Source: Gammaproteobacteria bacterium (GTDB taxonomy: Bacteria; Pseudomonadota; Gammaproteobacteria; Steroidobacterales; SZUA-146). From it: a stretch of DNA of 15,380 nt. The DNA lies in the NCBI GenBank assembly GCA_013002925.1, contig JABDLQ010000262.1, positions 1 to 15,380 of the forward strand, read 5' to 3'. A program made the position numbers and the translations under genes. Below are positions 1 to 6,899 of this stretch, one piece after another; the stretch's first letter is position 1, and each line of letters begins with the position of its first letter. Below the pieces are notes generated by a model. The model made no database searches. It was not told the DNA's origin and worked only from the letters and a program-made list of their open reading frames with translations.

Positions 1-368
1 GGAGTTTGCAGGACTGTGAAAACGCTCACGACAAACACTACCACCGTTGTGTTTTAATTACCCCTGACGCGAACTCGTGATTACACGGGATCTCTTCTCC
101 GTATCTGACAAAGGCAAACTCATTGCAAGGTGAGGACGCAAAGCTTCCGATCCACGGCCACCGGCCGGGGACAGCGGGGCCGCCGGATGCGCTGCGATGA
201 CGCCAGAGCTGCCTCACACAGGCTGCAAAGGCATCCAGCCAACCAAGCAACTTTTCGATGCAGAGAATCAAGGCATAAACAGTCTTTGTGCTGTTACACG
301 CCTTGCCCAGGCATCGATCCGTGTGCGCGTCTGGTTACCAACTCATCGATTATCAAGGAGATTAGATC
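1..368. other. Intergenic region with no convincing gene
   Basis: This stretch precedes the lipoprotein gene at 369. Short open frames exist on both strands (for example 38-271 minus and 130-414 plus), but they lack a good ribosome binding site, and their predicted proteins are Arg/Cys/Trp-rich and read like chance translation. It presumably carries the promoter of the 369 gene, but I could not pick out a convincing -35/-10 pair. Confidence 0.5.
355..360 (+). promoter_or_regulatory. Shine-Dalgarno site (AAGGAG) fixing a GTG start
   Basis: AAGGAG lies eight bases upstream of the GTG at 369. It supports that GTG as the true start; the encoded N-terminus is then a complete lipoprotein signal peptide. 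Confidence 0.8.
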
Positions 369-2387
369 GTGCGAATCAGTCAAGGAATACCCCTCGCTCT
401 TGTTACAGGTATAGCGCTGGCGCTAAGTGGCTGCAGTGGATCAGGGTCCAGTGCCACCAGCACACCTGATGTGGTGCAGCAACCTGTACCACCTGCAACA
501 CCGACTGCCGTTATTTCAGGTTTCGTTACCGACATGCCGATCCCGAATGCGACCGTTATCGTGACGGTTAACGGGCAGAGCTTTCAGGCACCGCTGCCTA
601 CTGCTGCAGACGGTTCGTACCAGGTGGAGATCCAAAGCGATGATCCCGATGCGCTGGTAACAGCTGAGGCGTTCGACCCCAATGGACCCGTTCGATTTAC
701 CGCCGTGATTGATACGTTCTCTGCCATTGAAGATGCTGCCGGCGATTCCATGGCAACCGACATTAACATCACCAACGTTACGACGGCACAGCAGATACTC
801 GCCACTCGTCTGACTACTGATGGCAGCATTGACAGCAAAGACGAACTGGTAGACGCAGCGGCACGGGTGGACACTGACGATCTGCTGGATCTGTCCGCTG
901 CCATCAAGGTGGTTGTCGAAAGTATCGGTGGTGTTACCTTGCCGGTGGATGTCACCGACACCCTCGCCCTGGCGCACGCCATTGTCGACAACACCACCAC
1001 GTTTCTGGACGACGTCGCGGTGACCGCACCTGGTGCGCTGGATACTGCAGTCGACCTGGTCCTGACAGATGGCAATGCGACATTGCCGTTTACAAACGAC
1101 ACCGTACCGGGTGTTTACGTCTCACAGGATAACTTTTCATTATTTGCCATGTTGCCGGCAGGCTATGGCTTCAATGCTTCTCATGATCGCCAGGGTGTTG
1201 CCATGTACGACTGGCAGGTCAACAGCGACGGTGTTTTGAATCTGTACTTTATGGGTTCAGAGCAGCGTGTCGAGTCGGTCACTCTGCTTGATCGCACACG
1301 CGACGTAGTCAATGTGGTTGTGCGTGAATCGGACAGCAGTGGGCAGGGCAATCCAGCCACGGCATGGTATCGAGGGTTTGCTGATGGCTTTACGCCAAAC
1401 AGTGTACCGGGTAGCTATACCACGGTGAATGAGCCCGGCCACCTGACCGTGTTCACCGGTGATGGCACTGGTTATGATCTCGATCTGGTCACAGGCGTTC
1501 AGTCCGACGGTTTTACATGGACGGTCGATACCGACGGAGTCCTGACGATTACTGACAATGATGATGGTGGCATGAGTTTTGTGCGCCGCCTTGACGGCAG
1601 CACTTCGGATCATCTGAAACTGCTGATCTGGGAAATGGGAGCAGATGGCACGGTTGACCATGTGGCGGTGATCGATGCGATGCGCTCGGATGACACCATG
1701 ACAAGCGGCGTGACAGGTTCTGACACCGCGTTGTTGCTGGCTGGTAAAACCTACGCAATGACCGAGAGCGGCGAAATTGCGCTGTTTAGTTTTGGTGCGG
1801 ATGGCGTCTTCAACCAGATCTCCCAGGTCGAAAACCAGTCGGGTGAAGCATGGACTGTCGGTGAAGCGCGAGGCGCCTGGTCATTTGATGCAGCAGGTAG
1901 TCTTACCACCAGCTTCCCCGGAGAAGAGGCTTCAGAGGGCGTCAGCATTTTGCAGGGCGCCGGTGAAGATTTCATGGTGGTGCAGACCGATGCTGACGAT
2001 TCCAGCTCTGTGCTGCAGGTCACCCGGGTGGTCCGTGCTGAAGCGGCATTGCTGACAGGCAGTTTTTCTCTGGTCAATGATCGCGACGGTCAGTCCGATG
2101 GAACAGTGCGTATGGCGGCCGATTTCACCGGCACTCATGTCAGTCAATACGGTGTGTCGACTGACTTCACCTGGGGTATTTCCTCTGCAGGAAACCTGGT
2201 GGTCGAAATTGCAGGAGACAGCTCGTTTGACACCCTGAGAATGACGTTCCATCTGCTGGCAGGTAGCGGTGGTGACGTGTTGCGCTTTGTGATGGTCAAT
2301 CGTGTCAACGATGTGCTGCACAGCCATGATACGAGCACCGGACAGGACCCGGATGCGTTATCGGTGGTGACCTTTATGCGCAACTAA
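369..2387 (+). CDS. Repeat-containing outer-membrane lipoprotein, function unknown
   Basis: Predicted lipoprotein of 672 residues. The N-terminus has a short charged start, a hydrophobic stretch and a lipobox LSGC with the lipidated Cys at residue 22; the next residue is Ser, so outer-membrane sorting is expected. Residues about 45-125 resemble a carboxypeptidase-regulatory or Ig-like beta sandwich (pattern SGFVTD, PNATVIV, then DGSYQVEI). From about residue 246 to the end, four degenerate tandem repeats of 100-110 residues can be aligned. They begin near residues 246, 346, 456 and 561 with a [VL]xxG-x-[YF] type motif, and most carry a W-x-[VIF]...[DA]-G-x-L motif about 45-50 residues later. 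The composition is Asp/Thr/Val-rich with almost no Cys, typical of surface or periplasmic beta proteins. The gene stands alone, with its own ribosome binding site and terminator, tail-to-tail with the receptor gene. Function is not recognisable; a surface-exposed binding or adhesion role is only a guess. Confidence 0.88.
   Translation: MRISQGIPLALVTGIALALSGCSGSGSSATSTPDVVQQPVPPATPTAVISGFVTDMPIPNATVIVTVNGQSFQAPLPTAADGSYQVEIQSDDPDALVTAEAFDPNGPVRFTAVIDTFSAIEDAAGDSMATDINITNVTTAQQILATRLTTDGSIDSKDELVDAAARVDTDDLLDLSAAIKVVVESIGGVTLPVDVTDTLALAHAIVDNTTTFLDDVAVTAPGALDTAVDLVLTDGNATLPFTNDTVPGVYVSQDNFSLFAMLPAGYGFNASHDRQGVAMYDWQVNSDGVLNLYFMGSEQRVESVTLLDRTRDVVNVVVRESDSSGQGNPATAWYRGFADGFTPNSVPGSYTTVNEPGHLTVFTGDGTGYDLDLVTGVQSDGFTWTVDTDGVLTITDNDDGGMSFVRRLDGSTSDHLKLLIWEMGADGTVDHVAVIDAMRSDDTMTSGVTGSDTALLLAGKTYAMTESGEIALFSFGADGVFNQISQVENQSGEAWTVGEARGAWSFDAAGSLTTSFPGEEASEGVSILQGAGEDFMVVQTDADDSSSVLQVTRVVRAEAALLTGSFSLVNDRDGQSDGTVRMAADFTGTHVSQYGVSTDFTWGISSAGNLVVEIAGDSSFDTLRMTFHLLAGSGGDVLRFVMVNRVNDVLHSHDTSTGQDPDALSVVTFMRN
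1101..2384 (+). repeat. Four degenerate protein repeats of about 100 residues
   Basis: The C-terminal two thirds of the lipoprotein is built of four diverged modules. The clearest anchors are VPGVY at residue 246, VPGSY at 346, AGKTY near 458 and LTGSF near 562. Within the modules, YDWQVNSDGVL, FTWTVDTDGVL, GAWSFDAAGSL and FTWGISSAGNL occupy equivalent positions. Similarity is at protein level only; the DNA copies have diverged. Confidence 0.65.
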
Positions 2388-2412
2388 CAGTTCCTGACTA
2401 CAGCAGGCAATG

Positions 2413-2443
2413 ACGGCCGCCCCAAAAGGGCGGCCGTTTTTTT
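2413..2443 (+). terminator. Rho-independent terminator of the lipoprotein gene
   Basis: A perfect 10-bp GC-rich stem (2413-2422 pairing with 2428-2437) closes a five-base CAAAA loop, and a run of seven T follows at 2437-2443. It starts 26 bases after the stop codon at 2387. The T-run lies only on the plus-strand side, so it should not terminate the convergent minus-strand receptor transcript efficiently. Confidence 0.93.
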
Positions 2444-2462
2444 ATTCTACTTTTGCGAACCC

Positions 2463-2540
2463 ATACATCGTCGCTGATTAGTCGATGAATATTTCGATGT
2501 ATTGCGACGAATTATACGGTGCCTCTGAATGCAGGCACCG
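2463..2540. repeat. Cluster of inverted repeats in the convergent intergenic region
   Basis: Several perfect dyads are packed into 78 bases. ATACATCG (2463-2470) pairs with CGATGTAT (2495-2502). TCGTCGC (2468-2474) pairs with GCGACGA (2504-2510), a mutually exclusive alternative because the left arms overlap. A separate hairpin has arms CGGTGCCT (2517-2524) and AGGCACCG (2533-2540) around an eight-base loop. No T-run follows on either strand, so this is not a classical terminator. It could be a 3-prime UTR structure, a REP-like element or a small RNA. Confidence 0.5.
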
Positions 2541-2677
2541 AAACCGCGTAACGATTGTGTTGTCTCGCTGATGCTTCGTTGATAATTCCTTGTCTGGGTG
2601 GCTCATCTCGCAGAAGTCAAACCCGGGTACGGGGTCAACACCCTGTCTGTCTTATCGTGTTGCCGCGCACATGATTT

Positions 2678-2815
2678 TTATTGAATCAGGTTCGGTGCCG
2701 GCGCTTCCTGAGGTACATATTCGCAGCTTACTATGCCACCAATGCCTGCGCGTGCGGGGACAATCCACAGATTGCTAATCGCAAACTGTCGTGACTGGCG
2801 ATAGGTCAATGTCAT
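2678..2815 (-). CDS. Possible 45-residue ORF directly after the TonB receptor
   Basis: An ATG lies seven bases after the receptor stop codon and opens a 45-codon frame. The predicted peptide has a basic start, a middle of small and hydrophobic residues, one Cys (residue 31) and a Pro-rich end. There is no clear Shine-Dalgarno site, so expression would depend on coupling to the receptor gene. I recognise no family. It may equally be a chance frame in the receptor's 3-prime untranslated region. Confidence 0.22.
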   Translation of the reverse strand: MTLTYRQSRQFAISNLWIVPARAGIGGIVSCEYVPQEAPAPNLIQ

Positions 2816-2822
2816 TGTTCTA

Positions 2823-4886
2823 TTAAAACCGCCACGTGATAGACGCCCGCACTGCACGTGGCTCCATTGGATGGAAATGGATGTCCTCGACTCCGACTGC
2901 TTCGCCCCGCAAGCGGGATTCGTAAAAATAGGTAATGTCGTCGTCTTTCTCATCGAACAGATTTAGCACGTCAACCCGCAGATCGAGCCGTTCACTGCGG
3001 TGTCCGAGGCTCAGATTGAATACTGTGGAGGCCTCCGATACGACACTGCTGTCTTCGAGCAGCGGTCGCTCGTCAAAATGACGCACGCGCAGGCTACCGT
3101 AAAAACCGTCAGGGAACTGTGCGGAAATGCCCGCAGAAATGACGCGATCAAGGGCTCCGGGAATGTCGTCCCCGGCTGGGTCGGCATCGGTAAAACCGGA
3201 ATTTGTCAGTGCCAGTTCTACGTCATAGCTCCACACATCATTGGGTCGGTAGTAAACCGGTATTTCAAGGCCGTAGCGCCGGCTGGGTCGGCTTGCTTCG
3301 GTGTTGCCGGCATCGCCAACAAACAATAGTTCGGAGTCAAGTTCGAGGTACCAGAGTGCAGCCGACACGCTCACCCGCCGGTCGCGAAACAGTCGCAGAC
3401 CCAGTTCTGCACCATTGGATTTGACGAGTGGATCTACTGGTTCGGCGGGATCTCCGGATACCGGGTCAACGGAAATTGTAGTACCGCGGGCATCGTTGCT
3501 GTGGAACGCGCGGCCGGCGCTGGCATATAGCTCAGTAAATCTATTGGGTGCATAAATGATATTGAAGCGGGGTGCAAGCAATGCTTCAGACTCGGTGCCT
3601 GTGTTCGCCTCGATGGTACTGGTGTGAACGTCGAAATCGAAATAATCCGCCCGTACTCCGAAACTGCCGCGCCAGCGCGATGACCACTTTACATCGTAGT
3701 CGTAGTACAGCCCCAAACTTAACTGGCGCACTTTGTCGCGACGTACGGTTGATAGCAGTTGCCGACGTGCCGTACGAAACAAGCCGACCTCGCCAATATT
3801 GTCGAATCGCGTCATCAATCCAAAGGTATGGGTGGCGTCGCCTCGTTGCATTTGCCAGGAGATCTCGCTGCCGTAGACATTGCGATCATCCACCTGCCGA
3901 AACTGGTCACCGTTAATCGGATCATCGAGGAAGTAAGTAAAATTTGAAAACAAGTCCAGTTCGTAGTCAATCACGTATCCGCGTGCGCGTATCCGTCCCG
4001 CAGCAAAATCGCGGTGCCAGCTGCCGGACAGGCTGTAACGTGAGCTCGCACCGCCCACCGTATCGTCAATGGTTCCCAGGGCTGACACCTGCCCGGCAGT
4101 GACTGCACGTAGCGGGACCTGGTCTGCCGAATTCCATTTGGCATCATAGGCCATGAACGTCAGGTTCCATTCACTACTTTCAGTGGATTGTGAATAACGC
4201 AGCAGGCCGTTGTAGCGATCCAGGTCTTCTTTGACCCCGACCCAGGGACCATCGTAATAGTGCGCTTGTAGCGCGTACAGAAAATCGCCATCGCCCGTCT
4301 CGACACTGTTGGCTACCAGACCGCGCAGGTAACCGTCCTCGCCGGCTCCAATTTTGGCGATGCCCTTCGGAAGTCGGTTCGCAATGCTTAGCAGTGCTGC
4401 ACCTGCCGATGAAAAATCTGACACTTCGGCGTAATAGGGTCCTTTGCGGTACTCCAGTGATTTGACGAGTTCCGGGATCAGAAAATTCAGGTCGGTATAG
4501 CCCTGACCATGGCCATGGGTGGGCATGTTGACGGGCATTCCGTCAACCCAAGTAGCGAAATCGGTGCCATGATCGAGGTTGAAGCCGCGCAGAAACATTT
4601 GATTGGATTTACCGGTACCACTGTGCTGCGTAACGATCAGACCCGGTACAACTTCGAGAATCTCACCAGTGCGCAGCCGTGGTCGCGCGTCGATCTCTAT
4701 CTGACCGACTACCCCTTGCGACGCCGAAGACAGTGCACCTGTGGGATCATCCCAACGGCCCTCAACGAGTACCTCTTCCACCGGTGGATCTTCATGGGCC
4801 GACACCGGTAACGAAACCAGAAGCGAGAAGAGCAAAGTAGCGCAGAATAAACGGTGAGTTTGACTGCTATACAGGGGTGTTGTCAT
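2823..4886 (-). CDS. TonB-dependent outer-membrane receptor, substrate unknown
   Basis: Complete TonB-dependent receptor of 687 residues: an outer-membrane beta barrel that imports a scarce ligand using energy from TonB-ExbB-ExbD. A Sec signal peptide (residues 1-30, cleavage after VSA) precedes a TonB-box-like VEEVLVEG at 37-43. The plug domain spans about residues 60-165 and includes the signatures QMFLRGFNLDHGTDF, VDGMPVN and GHGQGYTDLNF. The rest alternates short aromatic beta strands and ends in ITWRF, with the terminal Phe expected for Bam-dependent insertion. Histidines at 88, 106, 124 and 126 cluster in the plug. Length and domain order are normal, with no frameshift. No transporter, TonB or siderophore gene is adjacent. 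The substrate (metal complex, heme, siderophore or other) cannot be read from the sequence. No good Shine-Dalgarno precedes the ATG, but this start gives a full signal peptide. Confidence 0.95.
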   Translation of the reverse strand: MTTPLYSSQTHRLFCATLLFSLLVSLPVSAHEDPPVEEVLVEGRWDDPTGALSSASQGVVGQIEIDARPRLRTGEILEVVPGLIVTQHSGTGKSNQMFLRGFNLDHGTDFATWVDGMPVNMPTHGHGQGYTDLNFLIPELVKSLEYRKGPYYAEVSDFSSAGAALLSIANRLPKGIAKIGAGEDGYLRGLVANSVETGDGDFLYALQAHYYDGPWVGVKEDLDRYNGLLRYSQSTESSEWNLTFMAYDAKWNSADQVPLRAVTAGQVSALGTIDDTVGGASSRYSLSGSWHRDFAAGRIRARGYVIDYELDLFSNFTYFLDDPINGDQFRQVDDRNVYGSEISWQMQRGDATHTFGLMTRFDNIGEVGLFRTARRQLLSTVRRDKVRQLSLGLYYDYDVKWSSRWRGSFGVRADYFDFDVHTSTIEANTGTESEALLAPRFNIIYAPNRFTELYASAGRAFHSNDARGTTISVDPVSGDPAEPVDPLVKSNGAELGLRLFRDRRVSVSAALWYLELDSELLFVGDAGNTEASRPSRRYGLEIPVYYRPNDVWSYDVELALTNSGFTDADPAGDDIPGALDRVISAGISAQFPDGFYGSLRVRHFDERPLLEDSSVVSEASTVFNLSLGHRSERLDLRVDVLNLFDEKDDDITYFYESRLRGEAVGVEDIHFHPMEPRAVRASITWRF

Positions 4887-4928
4887 CGTTTCAGAAATCC
4901 ATTCATCGATTATTATTTTCAGCTGATC

Positions 4929-4957
4929 GAAAATATCATAAACAATATGTTCTTCAA
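4929..4957 (-). promoter_or_regulatory. Putative promoter overlapped by an operator-like palindrome
   Basis: On the minus strand TTGAAG (complement of 4952-4957) and TATTTT (complement of 4930-4935) are separated by 16 bases and could be the -35 and -10 elements of the receptor gene, about 45 bases before its ATG. An imperfect palindrome, GAAAATATC (4929-4937) and AATATGTTC (4944-4952) with a six-base spacer, matches at 7 of 9 arm positions and covers the spacer and -10. This is the position expected of a repressor operator. Metal-responsive Fur-family control would suit a TonB receptor, but the half sites do not clearly match a Fur or Zur consensus I know. Confidence 0.4.
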
Positions 4958-5372
4958 ATTCATCAGACCCGGGAAATTACCACATCATCTGACATAACGC
5001 GCAAGCCCGAGACGGCCAGCCGGCAGCGCCATCCGCGATGGCACTCGTTTACAGGCGCTGTACTTTAAACCCGGTGGCGATTCTCCAACCATCGCAAAAA
5101 TAAAACCAAGCACAGCTTGAGTGCCGGCAGCCAGTTACGTATTAAGCTACTGCAAGCCGGTGTCATTATCACAATACTGTTGGCGGTAAAGTGCACACCC
5201 TGTTCATCGAGCATCAGAACGGGTGGCTGCGCCGGACAGGCACCGCACGGCAACAACAGTGTGAACCCGTGCGATTCTTGTTTGAGTTTGGTATGCGTTG
5301 CCGGATAAAGCCGATCGATGATCAATTATTTTGTGGATACGATCTTTATTTAGGCTGGGGCTGTGTCCGGAT
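4958..5372. other. Intergenic region between receptor and lipoprotein, with a hairpin
   Basis: The gap holds no convincing gene. A compact hairpin sits at 5028-5042 (GCCATC, loop CGC, GATGGC) but has no T-run on either strand. A minus-strand open frame at 5065-5325 would give 86 residues from a TTG start, with four Cys and a hydrophobic C-terminal stretch near ALKLCLVLFL; it has no ribosome binding site and I recognise no family. A plus-strand frame at 5117-5308 also starts at TTG and overlaps it antisense. I treat both as unproven. Confidence 0.4.
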
Positions 5373-5861
5373 TTAAGCAAACGGCACGCCGATTACATCG
5401 ATAACCCAACGCCCTGCCTCCCGCCGCCATTTAACATAGATATCAAGGGAATCATCTTGTGAATCAGGCGGTACGAATAAACCCGGTTGCACCTGCTTCC
5501 AGGGTGACCGTCCCTGGCTGTCCAAGACGATATCACGCAGTGTGTCCCCGTCGCTGTCAATAAGCGCGTCAAACACGCCGCGTTTTGTTTTCATCGCGTT
5601 GCTAACTTCAGTCGCAGTGTGCTGGCTGCTCATGTCGGGAGCATCCATGGTGCTGCGCAATGTCCATACCCCTTCATCAGGAAAAAAAGCAGCCAGAGCG
5701 TCGACGTTTTTTTCACGCAGCACGTCGACAAAACGATTCATCACCGACTGCGCAGAGTCTTCAGGGGCAGGATCAGCGTGTTTGTCTATTGAGCAGGCGA
5801 AAACGCAGAACAAAACCAACACGAATACTCCAACTGCGTGAGCACATCGTGTCAGAAACAT
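5373..5861 (-). CDS. NTF2/SnoaL-like lipoprotein, candidate immunity protein
   Basis: Small predicted lipoprotein of 162 residues starting at the ATG at 5861. The frame stays open up to 5978, but a start there would overlap the upstream gene and hide the signal peptide. From 5861 the N-terminus is a basic start, the hydrophobic stretch VGVFVLVLFCVFAC and a probable lipidated Cys at residue 23. The lipobox VFAC is slightly unusual (Phe at -2). Residues about 34-160 have the NTF2/SnoaL layout: a first helix (SAQSVMNRFVDVLREKNVDAL), then FFPDEGVWTLRS, a central segment and final strands DIYVKWRREAGRWVIDVIGVP. Catalytic members exist, but no obvious active-site set is visible here. It begins four bases after the stop of the amidase gene, so the two are almost certainly cotranscribed. 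An envelope-anchored inhibitor of that enzyme is a reasonable inference; a general fold-level role is the safer statement. Confidence 0.82.
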   Translation of the reverse strand: MFLTRCAHAVGVFVLVLFCVFACSIDKHADPAPEDSAQSVMNRFVDVLREKNVDALAAFFPDEGVWTLRSTMDAPDMSSQHTATEVSNAMKTKRGVFDALIDSDGDTLRDIVLDSQGRSPWKQVQPGLFVPPDSQDDSLDIYVKWRREAGRWVIDVIGVPFA

Positions 5862-5865
5862 GCGA

Positions 5866-6405
5866 TTACGCCCGACAGACAATTTCACGAGCGTATTCAG
5901 TCGGCCATCGAAAACCCAACAGCCGCCGGGTCGGATAGGGGCGTAACGACACCTGGTTGCTGCCACCCCCGGAGGCACCTTTTTGATTACCGCCGAGCAC
6001 GAGAATTTTGCCGTTTTCCATTCCGGAAAAAAAGCCTACATGACCTTGCCAACCGCTGCGTGATCCTCGCCAGAAAACGGTAATTGCACCGTACATTGGA
6101 GAATCCTTTGGCAGGGGTGTTCCCCATTTCATCCAGGAACGCGCAGTCGGTTTGTCAGTCCCGGGTATCGAAGTCTGCTCCAGCACCCAGTTTACAAACG
6201 CCGAGCACCACTCATGATGATCCGAGGTAAAGCGCCACTTGGCTTTTCCCATCGTCGTAAAATATTCAATTATGCGGGCATTGTCTTTGGCTCTGCCCGG
6301 CCCTTCTTTTACCCCAAACTCGTTAAGTGCATGTTGCATCCAGGGAAAGCGACTATTGTCCTCAAACGACATGCGGGTTGGGCCGATCGGATTTATTTTG
6401 GCCAT
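5866..6405 (-). CDS. TIGR02594-type peptidoglycan cysteine amidase/peptidase
   Basis: Protein of 179 residues recognised as the TIGR02594 family (NlpC/P60- and CHAP-like cysteine hydrolases, often found as endolysins or wall hydrolases). The catalytic Cys is C67 in EWCSAFVNW, the His is H122 in WQGHVGFF, and the polar third residue is probably N140 in LGGNQ. The typical ITVFWRGS, ARSWMKWG and RLLGFRWP segments are also present. Such enzymes cleave amide bonds in peptidoglycan stem peptides. There is no signal peptide or membrane segment, so the enzyme is made in the cytoplasm and needs another route to reach the wall. No holin, spanin or phage structural gene lies nearby. It forms a two-gene unit with the downstream lipoprotein (gap of four bases). 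The start is supported by AAGGAG seven bases upstream. Confidence 0.9.
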   Translation of the reverse strand: MAKINPIGPTRMSFEDNSRFPWMQHALNEFGVKEGPGRAKDNARIIEYFTTMGKAKWRFTSDHHEWCSAFVNWVLEQTSIPGTDKPTARSWMKWGTPLPKDSPMYGAITVFWRGSRSGWQGHVGFFSGMENGKILVLGGNQKGASGGGSNQVSLRPYPTRRLLGFRWPTEYAREIVCRA

Positions 6406-6412
6406 GCTCTAT

Positions 6413-6418
6413 CTCCTT
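6413..6418 (-). promoter_or_regulatory. Strong Shine-Dalgarno site of the amidase gene
   Basis: AAGGAG on the minus strand lies seven bases before the ATG at 6405. It fixes the start and suggests efficient translation of the amidase. Confidence 0.8.
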
Positions 6419-6420
6419 GA

Positions 6421-6899
6421 TTGATGCCCGCACCAGTCGTTCGACCCGGCATGCAAACAAGCGAGCCAGGCGGTGCTGGTGCCAGTCGGTAGTGTGCGAA
6501 GTCAATCGCTGCAAAACCTGACTATAATCAGCCGTTAATTTACTTGTCCCAAGCGCTACCCCGAATCGGAATCGACGAAAAACCGGATCCGCGCATTCTG
6601 GTTATTTCTGTTCAGGTCGATGAAGTCAACAAATTCCAGAGTGCGGCAAGACGACGTGCTGAGAGAGATTGTACAAAGTATTGAGCAGCGCGACAGGAAC
6701 GTCAACACGAATACCTGAAACCAGGCAATTCGTTTTATTCAGTGGAATTGGTCTAGCTTTGGATTGGGTTTAGAGATTGGGGCCTGGCCGTCAACACCCG
6801 ACCGACCTGCCGTAAGAAAAAGGTTTTCAAACAGCTATTCCCCGTTGTCGGTCTGCCCGGATGTGTAAGTGGGTGTGGACTACTGCGGACACTTCTAAA
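6421..6899. other. Intergenic region of about 480 bases, possible gene remnant
   Basis: This gap separates the amidase pair from the exported-protein operon upstream. No good ORF with a start and ribosome binding site is present. Two overlapping plus-strand frames read oddly like protein: 6493-6684 (no ATG; a TTG at 6544), which includes IGIDEKPDPRILVISVQVDE, and 6620-6718 (ATG; 32 codons), which includes VLREIVQSIEQRDRN. A TATAAT box at 6523-6528 on the plus strand lacks a good -35. The region may be a decayed gene. No T-tailed terminator is obvious after the gene ending at 6900. Confidence 0.35.

Noticed and set aside
584..1102. Minus-strand open frame of 172 codons inside the lipoprotein gene
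   Set aside because: Ser/Ala/Thr-rich shadow of the Asp/Val-rich lipoprotein frame; no ribosome binding site.
5028..5042. Hairpin as a terminator for the amidase-lipoprotein transcript
   Set aside because: The stem is only six pairs and no T-run follows on the minus strand.
5117..5308. Plus-strand Cys-rich small ORF resembling a secreted peptide
   Set aside because: TTG start, no ribosome binding site, overlaps another open frame antisense and has no recognisable family.
5862..5978. Longer start for the NTF2-like lipoprotein at 5978
   Set aside because: It would overlap the amidase gene by over 100 bases and bury the lipoprotein signal peptide 39 residues inside the protein. The ATG at 5861 is better.
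5866..6405. Phage endolysin in a prophage
   Set aside because: The TIGR02594 family includes endolysins, but no holin, spanin, tail, capsid, integrase or attachment site is visible in the window.
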